This document shows, piece by piece, positions 31,965-43,079 of a stretch of 53,013 nucleotides of DNA. The notes beneath the pieces are model-generated. The model ran no database searches and had not been told where the DNA came from. It saw nothing but the letters and a program-made list of their open reading frames with translations. A program made the translations under genes and the position numbers. This stretch comes from Porphyra umbilicalis (taxonomy: Eukaryota > Rhodophyta > Bangiophyceae > Bangiales > Bangiaceae), in assembly GCA_002049455.2 (NCBI GenBank), contig KV919187.1, forward strand, positions 1 through 53,013, read 5' to 3'. Within the stretch, counting starts at the first letter, position 1. The number at the start of each line of letters is the position of its first letter.

Positions 31965-33164
31965 ATGGGCGCCAGCCGTAAACGCGCGCGCCCGCGGTCG
32001 GGCGGCCGCGGCAGCGGCGGCGGCGGCGGCGGCGGCGCCGCCGCCGCCAAGGCGCCCCGCGGCGCCCCGCCCGACGGTGCCGCCGCGGCCGCGTCCAGCG
32101 CCTACGCCGCCGCCCTGCTCTCTTCCATCCCAGCTGCGGCGGCGGTGGTGGCCAAGGGCGGTCTGACGAGTGCGGGCGGCGCCCGTGCGGCCGCTGCCAC
32201 CGCCGCCGACGGGGCGGCCGCGGGCGCCGCCGCCGCCCCCGCCGAGGCGGGCGGCGCCCCACAAGACGCGGCCAATGGTGGCAGCGACGCCGACACGGAC
32301 GGGGGCGCCGACGCCCCGCCGCCCGCGCCCGCCGCGGCCGCCACCCCGTACCCGACGAGCCGCAGCGCCGCGGCGTCTGCGCTCGCCGCCGCCGACGCGG
32401 CGGCGGCGGCGGCGACGCCCGGCGCCGGGGCGTCTGCCCCCGCCCCCTCCCCCCTTGCCAAAGCGGCCAAGGTCATTGTCGTCCTTGAAAATGCCAACCT
32501 CGAAACCGTCAAACCGTCGGCGCACGCAACCGCCTACCAGCTGCTCAACAGCGACGACCACGTCGGCCTCCTCCGCAAGACGCGGCGGGACGCCAACACG
32601 CACGCGCGGCCCGACATTACGCACCAGTGCCTCCTCGCGCTGATGGACTCGCCGCTCAACAAGGCGAGCCACCTCGCCGTCTACATCCGCTCCGTCAAGG
32701 GCGTCCTCATCCGCGTGCACCCGGAAACGCGCATCCCGCGGACGGCCAAGCGCTTTGCGGGGCTGATGGTCGAGCTCCTCCACAAACTCAAGGTGCGGTC
32801 GACGGGGGGGAGTACGCCCCTGCTGCAGGTCGTTGCCAACCCGATCACCTCCCACCTGCCCGTCGGGTGCAAGCGCGTGCTCTGCTCCTACCACACGGAA
32901 AATGTGGTGGATATGCGCGCGCACGCGCTCGCGTCGCTGCGCGTGGCGCCGCCACCCCCTGGGGGGGGGGAGTCGGAAGCCGCCCGCCGCGAGCGGGAGG
33001 GCGCCGAAGTGAGCGTCTGCTACGTGATTGGCGCCATGGCGCACGGCAAGGTCGACGCGGACTGGGTGGAGGAGACCATCTGCGTCAGTGAGTACACGCT
33101 GAGCGCGGCGACGGTGTGTTCGCGGCTGGTGTACGCGTACGAGTGTGCGCTGGGGGTGCTGTAG
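31965..33164 (+). CDS. EMG1: EMG1/NEP1, 18S rRNA pseudouridine N1-methyltransferase
   Basis: SPOUT-class methyltransferase that modifies a pseudouridine in small-subunit rRNA and is needed for 40S ribosome assembly in the nucleolus. It has 399 aa from ATG 31965 (context GACCATGG) and no intron. The first ~165 residues are a basic start and Ala/Gly/Pro low-complexity sequence, longer than in most homologues. The conserved core follows: KVIVVLENANLETVK, YQLLNSDDHVGLLRK, ARPDITHQCLLALMDSPLNK, VYIRSVKGVLIRVHPETRIPRT, RFAGLMVELLHKL, VVANPITSHLPVGCKRVLCSY and, near the end, CYVIGAMAHGKVD and ISEYTLS-like VSEYTLSAA. These match EMG1 closely. A short insertion (PPPPGGGESEAARRE) falls between the last two blocks. 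Its 3' end converges on the decarboxylase 248 bases away. Confidence 0.95.
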   Translation: MGASRKRARPRSGGRGSGGGGGGGAAAAKAPRGAPPDGAAAAASSAYAAALLSSIPAAAAVVAKGGLTSAGGARAAAATAADGAAAGAAAAPAEAGGAPQDAANGGSDADTDGGADAPPPAPAAAATPYPTSRSAAASALAAADAAAAAATPGAGASAPAPSPLAKAAKVIVVLENANLETVKPSAHATAYQLLNSDDHVGLLRKTRRDANTHARPDITHQCLLALMDSPLNKASHLAVYIRSVKGVLIRVHPETRIPRTAKRFAGLMVELLHKLKVRSTGGSTPLLQVVANPITSHLPVGCKRVLCSYHTENVVDMRAHALASLRVAPPPPGGGESEAARREREGAEVSVCYVIGAMAHGKVDADWVEETICVSEYTLSAATVCSRLVYAYECALGVL

Positions 33165-33411
33165 GGGCGGCGTGGGGGGGGGGGCACGCGTGCGGCGTCG
33201 GGTGGATCGCGACGGAGTGTGGCCGAGGCCGCACGCACCCGTTGGCATGCGACCTGGACTGTAGGGGGGGGGAAGCGCGGGGTGAGCGACGTGCCCCTTT
33301 GGACGCCCACAAGAGGGCGGCCGTGTGGCAGGGCATGTCGCGCGCGTTGCGAGCCGCTTTTCCAAAAAAAACAATTACGGCGTGAACGATCACGCCCCCG
33401 CCCATCCCGCG

Positions 33412-35304
33412 CTACGTCCGTCCCCTCTGGCGGCGCCCCCCCCCCGCCGCCACGACCCGCACGGTGGCCATGGTCGGGTCAGCGGCGCCGCTGAGGGTCA
33501 CCCCCCCCCCCCCCGCCCCGCCGCCGCCAAGGCGGCCAACACGGGCGGCGTCAGCACCTCCCCCGGCACGACCAGCGGGATGCCCGGCGGGTACACCGAC
33601 ACCGTTTCGGCGGCCGTGCGGCCGGCGGCGGCCACCAGGGGCGCCGCCTCTTTGGCCGCGAAAAAGGCGTCGCGGGGCGTCATGGCCGCGCGCCCGCGCG
33701 GGAGGTCCCCAGCAGCAGCGGCGACGGCGGCGGCAGCGGGGGTGGTCGGCGGCCGCGCGGCGGCGGCGGCGGCGGCGACGGCGGCGGCCGCCACGCCCTC
33801 CTCTGACAGCACGCCAAGGGCGGTGACGAGCGCGTCGACGTCCGCCGCCGTGTTGCCCGGCGTCAAGACAAACGTCAGCGCCGCCGCCGTCGGCAGCTCC
33901 GCGTACACCCCCCACCGCTCAATGAGGGCATCGTCGGCGGCAAACCCCCCCCCGGAAACACGGCCGCGTCCAACAACGCGGTCAAGCGGGTCGGGTCGAG
34001 CGCGCACCCGCCCGCCCCCTCCACGGCGGGCAGCCGCAGCACGGCGACGCCCCGCACGGCGGCGAGCCGCGACCGCGCGTCGGCCGCCAAGGCGAGGACC
34101 GCCGCCCACGCGGCGGGCGCGGCGGGCGACGCCGCCCACGCGACCGCCGCGTCGATGGAGGCGAGGAGGAGCCACGACGGGCTCGTTGTCGTCCCGACGC
34201 GCAACGCGTCGGCGACCGCGTCGCCGTCGAGGCGCCCGCCCGCGCCCGCCCGCCGCACGTGCAGCAGCGCCGACTGCGTCAGGGAGCCCCCCGTCTTGTG
34301 CGTCGACTGGACGACCGCGTCGGCGCCCCGGTGGGACGCACTCACCGGCAGCCCCGGGGCGGCCCCAAAGTGCGCCCCGTGCGCCTCGTCGACGAGGAGC
34401 GGCACGGACGCCGCCGCCGCAACGGCCGCAATCGCGTCAATGTCGGCAACGACGCCGTGGTAGGTCGGCGCCACGACCAACACGGCGGCCACGTACGCGC
34501 CGTCGGCGGTTGCGGCGGCGAGCGCCGCCGCAACGGCACCCGCCGTCACCCCGTGCGCGAGGCCGTCGACGACGGGGGGGTCGACCCAGCGGGGCACCCC
34601 CCCCGTCGCGACGAGCGCCGCCACGGCGCTGCTGTGCGCGTTGCGGGGGAGGACGAGCGTCTCGCCGGGGCCGACGGCCGCCATGACCGCCGCCACAACC
34701 CCCGACGAGGTGCCATTGACGAGCGGGTGGGACGTGTAGGTGGCCGCCCCGGGCGTGAGCGCCTCCGCCGCGGCGGTGGCGGCGGCGGCGAGCACCCCCG
34801 TCGGGTCGGACAGGCAGTCGGTGGCGGGGAGTTCGGGGAGGTCGAGCGCGAGCGTCGACGGCGGCACGGCCGCGGCGAGGCCCGGCGGCGCCCCGCGGCC
34901 GAGCTTGTGGCCGGGGCAGAAAAAGGGGGCGACGACGCGGGCGGATTCGGCGGCGAGCGCCGCGAACAGGGGGGGGAGAGGGGGGGCGGGGGGGGCAGTG
35001 GGGCGCGCGACACCACCCCCGCCGCCGGCCGCGGCAGCGACAATGCCGCCGCCGCCGCCGCCGCCAGCGTCGGCGCGTGCTGGGGCGGCCGTGGCACCGT
35101 CGGGCGGCGCCACCGGTACCGCAGACGCAGCCGCAGCGGCGGCTGCGTCTGCCGACGTGCCGCCGGTGGTGGTGCTGGCGACGGGCGGCCGCCGTGACGC
35201 GCGCCGCGGTCGCGCAGGGGGCGCCCGGCGGCCGGCGACGGCGGCCGCGGCGGGTGCTCGCCGCGACGGCAGGGCGGGGGGGGGAGGAATGCCGGCCGCC
35301 CCAT
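33412..35304 (-). CDS. Plastid-type Orn/Lys/Arg decarboxylase, PLP-dependent (frame broken)
   Basis: Bacterial-type (fold-I) basic amino-acid decarboxylase; it would make a polyamine precursor from Arg, Lys or Orn. ATG 35304 opens MGRPAFLPPP, a plastid-type start, and the frame then changes at the G run 35277-35286. The major domain shows PFFCPGHKLGRG, DLPELPATDCLSDPTG, FxxNGTSSG-like LVNGTSSGVVAAV, PRNAHSS, VVAPTYHGVVADI, VDEAHGAHFG (PLP-ring and cofactor Asp/His) and STHKTGGSLTQSALLHV (PLP-binding Lys, about 34300). A second frame change at the C run near 33945 leads to the C-terminal domain (AMTPRDAFFAAKE, VYPPGIPLVVPGE). A third, at poly-C 33500-33512, leads to VTLSGAADPTMATVRVV and the TAG at 33412-33414. 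Family motifs are intact, so homopolymer errors are likely. Substrate cannot be assigned. Confidence 0.85.
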
Positions 35305-35986
35305 GGCAACGACAGACGGTGGGCGGTGGGGGGGTAGAGCCAGTGCCTGGCGAGCAGGGGCGGGTGGCGTGCACGTCGGCGAAACGGCCGACGGCGTCAC
35401 GGCCGAGGCGGCAGCGGGGCGGCACGCCGCCCGGCCGGCCGGGCGCTGCAGAGGAAAGCTCTGGCGGACAATGCCGTGATCCGCAGCCTCGATCGACGCG
35501 GGAGGTTTTGGCGCTGTGGTTCGTTCCAATGGATCGGACTCTTCGTGCGCGAGCTCGTCCAGCCGGTCGCTTTTTGCGTCTGTTTCTTTCGGTTTTAATC
35601 CTCATCTTTTTCGTCTGGCGTTGGGCGCGCACCTCCTCCCCGGGATGCGGTAGGAGCGGCATGGGCAGCAGGAAATCTTCCTCCTCTCCCCTTCCCTCGC
35701 AAGCGAGCGCTGACTCGTTTCACTCGGACCTATGGTCTGACGAGGGCGTCCATCGTTGCCTGAGCTGCTGCTCTAGTCGCGGTAGTCGACCGTTGACCGC
35801 ACGAAAGCGCTCCAAGGACCTGTCTGCGTACACGTCAAATAGTTCGTTGCCTTGTGCAGTACCTGCTACGTCGACCAACACCGTGTGCCATTGGCGTCCA
35901 CGTCCACGTGCTGGTCGACCTGCGCTGCCCGACGCCAGTGCCATGTACACAAAGCAAGAGCAGAAAAAGAGCGGAGCAATACACCC
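35305..35986. other. Region upstream of the decarboxylase
   Basis: No gene recognised. 35540-35960 is less GC-rich than its surroundings, with TTTTTCGTCTGG-like T-rich pieces. It should hold the decarboxylase promoter and 5' UTR and the 3' UTR of CBP3. Confidence 0.4.
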
Positions 35987-37074
35987 TCACTCCCACATCT
36001 TCCCGCGCACCACCGCCTCATCCGACATGGCTCGGAGCCGCCGGTCCTCTGCCCGCACATAGTCGGCGAGGCCAGACGCCCCCCCGGCCAGCTGCACCAG
36101 CGCGGGCACGTTGCGGGTGAGGGCACCCTCGAGCCCCCCGTCGGGCCCCGCCCCTGGCGCACCCCCACCAGCCGCTTCCGCGTCGAGCGCAGCGTCATAC
36201 CCAACGGCCGCTCCAAAAAACCCCTGCTCCGCCTCCCGCGCCCAGCGCCCCGCCTGAATCACGCCCACCCCTGCCTCCCCAACAAGCATCTCCTGCTTGA
36301 CCACATTCCAAAACGTGTCAAACGCCGCCTGCATGACGCCCGCCGCGTCGCCCGCCGTGGGGGCACCACCCCCCTGAGTCCCACCCCCACCCCCGCCGCC
36401 CGCCGCCCGCAGCCGCCGCACGGACAAGTACATGTGGAGGGCGGCGAGCGCGTAGCGGGCTTGAAAGTCGGCCGCGCCGTCGAGGGCGGCGGGGAGCCCT
36501 AGGCGGTCACGCAGGGGCGCCGACGCGGCCCGCCCGCGGATGCCCGCAATGAGCGCCGCCGCATTGCGGACGACGAGCGACTCGGTCGAGTACCAGCCGA
36601 GGAGGGAGAGCAGCGGGTGGCGGGGCGCCTCGGCCGACGCGTCGCCGGCAACGGCGGCAGCGGCAAGGTGCCGCGCCGCCCACCGTTGCACAAAGTTGGT
36701 CGGCGTGGGGGGGGTGCCCGGGGGGTGACGGGGGACCCTGTTGACCCGGCCGGCGTCGACGTCAGGGGTGCCTCGGGCAACGACGGGGGGGTCGGGGGCG
36801 ACGGCGACGCGGGGGGGGACCGGGAGGCGGGGGTGGTGACCGACGCGGAGGGGGCGGCCGCGGCGGCGGCCGCCGCCGACGGCTTGGTCGCCACCGACAC
36901 GTTGGTGGCGGCCGCCGTCAGCGACGTGGCCGACGGGGCGGCGGGGGACGCCACGCCCCGGCGGGCGGCACACGCTGCGGCGGCGGGGACGCCCGCAGCC
37001 ACCGACGGAAGGCGGTGGCGGGAGAGGCCGCGCGCCGCCGTGCGGGCGACGGCGGCCACGCCGGCGGGGGGCAT
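35987..37074 (-). CDS. CBP3: CBP3/UQCC1-type ubiquinol-cytochrome c chaperone
   Basis: Mitochondrial assembly factor for cytochrome b of complex III (bc1). ATG 37074 starts MPPAGVAAVARTAARGLSRH, an Arg/Ala-rich mitochondrial presequence. Thr/Ser/Pro-rich low complexity follows, then the frame changes at the G runs 36707-36726. The conserved domain reads FVQRWAARHL, LLGWYSTESLVVRNAAALIAG, FQARYALAALHMYLSVRRL, MQAAFDTFWNVVKQEML, GVIQAGRWAREAEQGFFG, AVGYDAAL and LADYVRAEDRRL, ending MWE and TGA at 35987-35989. The order and the WREAEQGFFG-like block match the Ubiq_cyt_C_chap family. A short Gly-rich insertion is present. It is divergent from the PINX1 gene. Confidence 0.88.
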
Positions 37075-37749
37075 GGCGGGTGGGGAGGCGGTGACCGGCG
37101 GCGGGAGCGGCAGCCGCCAGCAGCGACAGACGGACAGTCCAGCAATGGGAAAAATGAAAGACAGACGAGGAGCAAGGTGGGAGGGCGGAGGAGGTTGGCT
37201 CGACCTGGCAATGGGGAAGCGAAAGGCAGCGGTGCAAGCCAGCGCCCAGCCGCCTGTTTGCACCGGCGTGACGTGGCGCGGTGGAAGCGCCGATCGGCTC
37301 GCCTTCGTGGGCGCGACCAAGACCACCACGTTCGGCGGCATGCGCGGGTTTGCGGCTGTGCTTGAATAGTGGAGGCTCGCTGACGGTCACCAGGGTGCTA
37401 CTCTGTCTCCTTGACAAAATATTCGTAGCCCAATACACATTATTTACTTGCGAGGAAGCGGACTTGTGACATGCAGGGCGCGGTCGCCGTCGACGCCCGA
37501 GTCTTGGTGGCCGCGCTCCCTCACGACACGACAGCCGGCACGACCCCTGTGTACACCCCGACCGTCTCTGTCGCCACCCCGACGACGAGTGTGTGTGTAC
37601 CCACTTGCCCCCGTGCACCCACCGCTCTTTCCTTTTCTCTTTCTTGACAGCGAGCGACCTTGTACTGTACCTGCCCGCGACTCGCTCCGCTGCCGCCGGT
37701 GCTCCCCTTCGGGTCTGCGGCTGCGCTTCCTTCCCCCGGCGCCCCGACC
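37075..37749. promoter_or_regulatory. Divergent intergenic region, CBP3 (-) / PINX1 (+)
   Basis: 675 bases that should contain both promoters. The middle (37130-37460) is A-richer, with AGCAATGGGAAAAATGAAAG-like sequence. 37570-37660 is a CT-rich stretch close to the PINX1 start. No classical TATA box seen. Confidence 0.4.
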
Positions 37750-38756
37750 ATGCCGCCCAACACCCAAAACCAGGCGTGGGCGACCGACACCACCACCGTC
37801 GCCTACCGCCTCCTCTCCTCCATGGGCTGGGCGCCCGGCACGGGCCTCGGCGCGCGCGGGCAGGGCGCCGTCGCGCCCATTGCGGTCGCGCCACGGCCGT
37901 CGGCCGCCGGCGTTGGGGGCGACCACGGCGCCGCCGCCGCCGCGGCCGCCTGGTCCGCCCCGGCTGCCGTCGCGGGCGCCTTCAACGGGGTGCTCGCGGG
38001 CCTCGCGCCGGTGGGGAACGTGCCGCCGCCGGCGGGGGGGGAGGGGAGTGACGGGGACGCCAAGGAGGCGACGGCCGCCGCCGCCGCCCCATCCGCGCGG
38101 CAGGAGCGCAAGCGTGCAAAGGCGGCGGCGGCGGCGGCGGGAGGGGGTGGCCGCCACGTCAAGGCGGGTGGCGGGTACGCCCGCCGGCGGGCGGCGGGGA
38201 AAAACGTGGCGGCCTACTCGGCGACGGAGCTGCGGGAAATCCTCGGCGGCGCCGCACCGGCGGTGGCGCCGACCGAGCTGCCGGGCACCGTGGCCGCCGC
38301 GCCCCTGGCGGCGCCCCCCGCCAATGCACACGGCGACGATGGCGACGGGGACGATGACGACGGGTGGGGCGGCGCGGGGCTCGGCGGGGGCGGTCTCGGT
38401 GGCGGCGGGGGGCTCGGCAGCGCCCCCGCCACGGCCGCCCCCGCGGCCACTCCCACCGCGCGGCCGCCGGCGGCCGACGCGCCCGCCGTGACGGTCGACG
38501 TGGCGGCCGTGGCGGCGGCGGTGGCGGCGGGGGCCCCCCCGGGGGACCGGCGGGCGGCCAAGGCCGCGCGTGCCGCCGCACGCGCCGCCAAGGCGGCCGC
38601 CCGCACCGCGGCGGCGGCGGCCAAGGCGGCGGGGCGGCCGGCCAAGGGCGCCCGCCGCGCGGAGCGGGCGGCCGCCCGCGAGGCGGGGCGGGCCGAGCGG
38701 GAGGCGCGGCGGGCGGGGGGGGGAAGGTGCGCCGCTCCGAGGGCATCCACAAGTGA
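37750..38756 (+). CDS. PINX1: PINX1/Pxr1-like G-patch protein
   Basis: Nucleolar G-patch protein; relatives act in rRNA/snoRNA maturation as helicase cofactors and inhibit telomerase. From ATG 37750 (context ACCATGC) the N-terminus reads NTQNQAWATDTTTVAYRLLSSMGWAPGTGLGARGQGA, split here into AWATDTTTVAYRLLSSMGW and GTGLGARGQGA: the invariant Trp, the GW and the GxGLG of the PINX1-type G-patch. It then has a basic RQERKRAKAA stretch, HVKAGGGYARRRAAGKN and YSATELREILG. A long Ala/Lys/Arg tail follows (AAKAARAAARAAKAA), like the KKD-rich tail of Pxr1. The G run 38715-38722 shifts the frame; the likely true end is KVRRSEGIHK with TGA at 38754-38756. Confidence 0.82.
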
Positions 38757-39540
38757 GAGGGAGGGATGTTTGGTTCCTTTTTTGGGGGGGGGGGCGTGGA
38801 TGGGAGGGGGCAGGATGGGCGGGCGGAGTGGCAGAGAGAGAACTTAGTGGGCAAAGCGGCCCGTCGGTGGGCCACCTGGTGTATTTTTGTGCTTTTTTGA
38901 AGGACCGCGGAAAGGTCCGTGCCTGCGACCGCCTTGCCGGTGCAGGAATCGACGCCTGTGAGCACCATTGCCAAGTGCCTCTCCCCGCGCATCCTCCCGA
39001 CCTCGTCAACGTAACGACTTCCAGGTTGACCGTCAGAGGCCCCCGACGCAGTTGTCTCCTCCCCAGCCGCCGCCGCCGCCCGACGCGGCCGACTCGACAG
39101 TGGTCGGGAGCAGCGTCAGCGGCGGCATGCTCGCCCGGTCCACGGGCTTGAGCAGGTGAACACCCCTGTCCATCGCCCTTGCCCTGCTCTTCTACCACAC
39201 CGCCGCGCGCGCCCTTTTGGTAGAAGACCATGACGTTGTCCACCACACGGCCACCGACCGACCGCGCTGCCGCGGCCAGGCGATTGTACCGCTTGTGCTG
39301 TTACCGACGGCGCGCCTCGGCGCCACGGTCAGCGGTGTGGAGGTGGGTTTCACGGCCCGGCCCCCGCCGCCGCCGCCCGTGCCGCCCGCGACGGCGCGGC
39401 GCCCACGGATAGCGGCGGCGACCACCCCGACCGCCGACCAGGCGATGCCGCGGCCGCCGCTGCCACCATGCTCCCAACCGCGTCCGCCTCGACGTCTGCG
39501 TGGGTGGCGCCCCTCCCCGTCGCTGTCGCCACCCCTGGCG
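38757..39540. other. Convergent intergenic region, PINX1 (+) / REV7 (-)
   Basis: No gene recognised. It should hold both 3' UTRs. There is a G run at about 38781-38791 and a T-rich patch at 38880-38900. Forward open frames from 39217 are shadows of the REV7 strand or low complexity. Confidence 0.45.
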
Positions 39541-40737
39541 TCACACGCCGGCTCCACGCGGACGGCCGGGCAGCCGCCGCTCGACGTAGGAGGTGAGCTC
39601 GACAAACTCCGCCGTCGGGTCCGCGTCTTTGAGCGGCTCCACCGCGTACTCGCCCGCCGCAAACTCCTGTTTCGAGCACCAAGAAAAAATCGTTCCGTGT
39701 ACAATCACAGCACAAGGCGAAGAGGCCGGGGGAACGACATGGGACAACCACCCAAGCACAGGCGCAGAGCACATGTCAGTTGCGCTCAGCGGAAACAAGA
39801 GTGCATGCGGCCGGCCGTGGCAGCTGCTACAGGCGGCGCAGCGGGGAGCGCCAAAACCTCCTCCGCCCTGCCGCCGACCACCCCCACCGCGCCACCCGTA
39901 CAGCGCACGCTTCACGGTACCCAACGTACCCGCCGCTCGCACCCATCCGCCGGCGCCCACACCGCGTCCGTCGCCACGCCCCGCGTGTACACAACCACCT
40001 CCCACCGCGTCGGCGGGGGGGCGGACGACGGTGGCGGCGGCTCCGCGTCCAGGCGGGGCCACGAGGGACCCCCTGCCGGGCCCGCCCCGCATCCACCACT
40101 GCCATCGGGCGGCTCAGCGGGGGCGTCTGCGCCCAGGGATCCCCACTGAGAGCCGGTCAGCCGCACGAGGTGCGCGCGCAGTTGGTCGACGAGGCGGGGG
40201 AGGGCGGGGTGTGCGGAGGGGGCACCCCCGCCGCCACCGCCAAAGCCACCGCTACCACCGGCAACCTCCGGCCGCATGTCGCCGTCGGCGGCCTTGACCA
40301 GCGGCTCAAACACGTAGCGGGCGAGAACGGTCGCCCCCCCGCCAACGGCCTCGCACCCCCCCCCCCTGCCTCCGTCCCCTAAAACCGCCCGCCCTTCATC
40401 CCCCCCACCCCCTTCACCCCCCCAGGCACGTCATCAGACACAATCGCCACGACAAACCGCTCTAGAAGGTCCTCCGACAGGAGCGGGCGGCACGCGCCGA
40501 CGACGCCACCAACATAGTCGGCGAGCGCCGGGTGCCGCGCCTCGTACGCCGCCACCCCGTACACAGCCACGCGGGTGAAGAGGGAACGCGGATATACCGC
40601 CCGCGTGCAGAGGAGGGTGGTGGTGGCGAGGGCGAGAAAGTCCGCCACCGCGTCGACGGCCGCGACGGCGGGGGTGGGGGGCACCGGCGGGGGGAGGGGG
40701 GGGGGGTGAGAGGGGGGCTGTCGGGGGGAGCGAGCAT
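39541..40737 (-). CDS. REV7: REV7/MAD2L2 HORMA-domain protein
   Basis: HORMA-domain adaptor of DNA polymerase zeta (with REV3) in translesion synthesis. The likely start is ATG 40737 (MLAPPDSPPLTPPP), with a frame change in the G run at about 40691-40706. Then VDAVADFLALATTTLLCTRAVYPRSLF, split as DAVADFLALATTTLL and TRAVYPRSLF, matches the HORMA start. Next YEARHPALADYVGGVV, PLLSEDLLERFVVAIVSD, RYVFEPLVKA, LPRLVDQLRAHLVRL, WEVVVYTRGVATDAVW. A 263-nt intron (39929 to 39667, donor GTACGTTGG, acceptor GAAACAG, phase 0) joins CERR to EFAAGEYAVEPLKDAD. The end, FVELTSYVERRLPGRP, matches the REV7 safety-belt end (LKMQLYVEER type). A 68-nt intron (40417 to 40350) may join DVPGG to AVGGGATVLARYVF; a homopolymer error is the alternative. 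Confidence 0.85.
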
Positions 40738-43079
40738 GTCTGAAGGTGTGAACTGCTGTAGAGGAGGGACGTAGAGACGACGGGAAAAGAATACGAAGGC
40801 GCGGCGTGGATGACTGAGAATAACGGGGAGGGGAGCGTGCCTGTCGAAGGTCGACGACCACCACAGACTTGATCGAACACCAGTTCGCTAACTCGAGCGG
40901 CGGGACCGATCGGTTGCATGGACGTTGCGCTCGAAAGTCAAATGTGCGACCAGCACACCTCGTTCGGCACCAGTTGGAGTACGAAAGAGCAGCTACTGTA
41001 CCCTCCGAACTCTTTTTTCCTGTCCTTGACCGCCTGTCATCCTGTTTGATGCATACAATCGATGTCATCCCAGGGGCTACCCCCTGCTGCTACGTCTATC
41101 CCTCTGCCGGTGCCCCGAGTCCCTGCCACAGCGGCAGGGGCCACTGACTTCAAGCCGAGCACCTCGAAGTCGTCCTCAAACGCGGCGACCAGCAGCTTAT
41201 CGACGCATATCTCCCGTCCCAACGAGCTCAGGTGCTTGCAACCATGCTCAGCTGCTGCCTTGTAATATCGTATCCTACCAACAGGCTGGCAGTGTGACAG
41301 CGCCGCGGCGTCATGTGGATGGCGATCACGTTCAGGCCGTATCCACGCTGCGGATGACACAATCGGTCTTTCCATCCGTCGATGCCAATGACGATCTGCC
41401 TCTGTTCGCCGTCGCGTCGTGTCACGGTCGGCTGTGCGTGGCGCTGTCGCGGTCCGAGGTGGACGTGGCCGTCCCTGCCCTCAAAGCCATGTCACCATAG
41501 TTGGTGGGCAAGACCAACTGTGGCGTGCAGGAAGCGCTCTGCAAGGGGCAGCCGCGCGCCCTGGGCGGGGTGGCGGACGTGGGATGAGCCCCACCGGCGG
41601 CGTTGGTTGACGCCGCGTCGCTGGGTCTGCTTGGACGCGGCCGGCCTTGGAACAGGTTTCGGGTTGCGGCGCGGCGTAGAGCTTCTTTGAAGCGATGGCA
41701 GCGGTTGGCAGCAAGGGACGCACACCAGAGCGGACAGCCGCGGTGTGCTTGGACGATGTTACCCGCGCACGAGGGCAAACCCAGCCAGACAAGCAACCGA
41801 CGGTAAAAAGCAACGGCGCGCCACAACCCTGCTGGACGAGGGCGTGTTGGGAGTGAGATTACGGTAGCCCAACCCGACGAAGCAATTTATCGAGGGTTGG
41901 GAAATTGCCTGTGGCCGGGTCCAAATTGGACCGGCCGGCACGACCGTTGGTGGTGGATTGCGTGGGCGCAGCAACACCGGGGGTCGTGGGGGCGGAGCCG
42001 CGTGGCGGCTGCCGCCACTGTGGCGCTACGTGGGAGCACGAGCGCACGAGGGGGCGCCAGCGCAACGGGCGCTGAGGGGCACGTGGCGGAGCCGCGTGCA
42101 AGCCGGGGCGCGCGGAGCGTGCCGTCGGGTGTGAGCGTTTGGGTCCAGCCTGGGCAACAGGCGGGCACACGCGCAGGCGAGGGCCAGATGAACGAACACG
42201 GCACTGCCGATAGGTAGGTAAGCAGTGGGCGGTGAGGCCAGGGAAGAGAGAGACAGAGAAACAAGACACACACCGCCACCACACCACCCACACTCTCGAC
42301 AGGGCGCCAACGCCGAACGTGGCAGACACGCGCGCGTCAGCGCCCGAGATGGCCGAAAAAGCAGCGGCACTCCCACAGCGGGTGCGTGGACGCACCTCTG
42401 CCTTCGTGAAGACTGTGGGGGACCATATGACAAGCACCATCGCGCTGTAGCGTCGGGGCGTGGCCAAGGGCTGTACGCAAGCGATCGAGAAGAGGCATAG
42501 GATAGTGCACAAATGAACTTCTTGGGTTTGAAAGACGCACATGAGGAATTAGTATCTCCGGAATGAATAGCAGGCGGATCTGGTCGTCCCAGAACGGCTT
42601 CAAGAGGATCCACAACCGAAACCCTGGTCTTGCTGCGACGAGTGGGTGGGCACAAGAGGGCCTCAGAAAAATCTGAGCGAACCCCCGCCGATCTCCCTCT
42701 GCGACCTCGGAGGCTTTCCGGGACGGGGCAGTGGCAGGAGGCAGCCGCTCGGCCGCGGTGGCCAGCCACTGGCGTGCGGCCGAGGCGCTCTCGCGCGGTC
42801 GCTTCCGCCGCTCCCTGGATTGCTGGGGTGCCGGGCCGCCTCCGGCGCTGCCACCGTGGTGCCCAGCCGTATCGGTCGCAGCGGGTCGGTCGCAACGCGC
42901 TTTGACGAGACCGCATCCCTTCGAGGCCCTGCCGTCCCCCCTATTCCCCGCCATTTTTTTTCCTTCGTCTCGAACTACGCATCGGCTGGTGTGCCCTCTT
43001 TTCTCGCCGCACCACACGCGACGTCCCCGCTGCGGGCCCCCACCCTAGCGCTGCCACCACCACACCCCTACGCCTCGCC
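40738..43079. other. Region without a confident gene, possible transposase relic inside
   Basis: A 2.3-kb stretch between REV7 and the APVI-repeat gene. 40740-41480 is less GC-rich. Protein-like minus-strand fragments at 41037-41500 are listed separately. 41500-42950 has several short open frames on both strands without domains. A T run at 42954-42961 lies in the promoter side of the next gene. Confidence 0.4.
41037..41520 (-). pseudogene. Possible hAT-type transposase relic
   Basis: Two adjacent minus-strand frames give RQIVIGIDGWKDRLCHPQRG followed by GYGLNVIAIHM, and then EICVDKLLVAAFEDDFEVLGLKSV. A D-G-W followed by a Tyr/Asn-rich strand is reminiscent of the catalytic core of hAT/DUF659 transposases. 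The match is short and the frame is broken, so this stays a weak call. Confidence 0.25.

Noticed and set aside
42232..42450. Short plus-strand ORF (VRGRTSAFVKTVGDHM)
   Set aside because: It has some protein-like character but is only about 70 codons, has no recognised motif, and lies in a repeat-like region.
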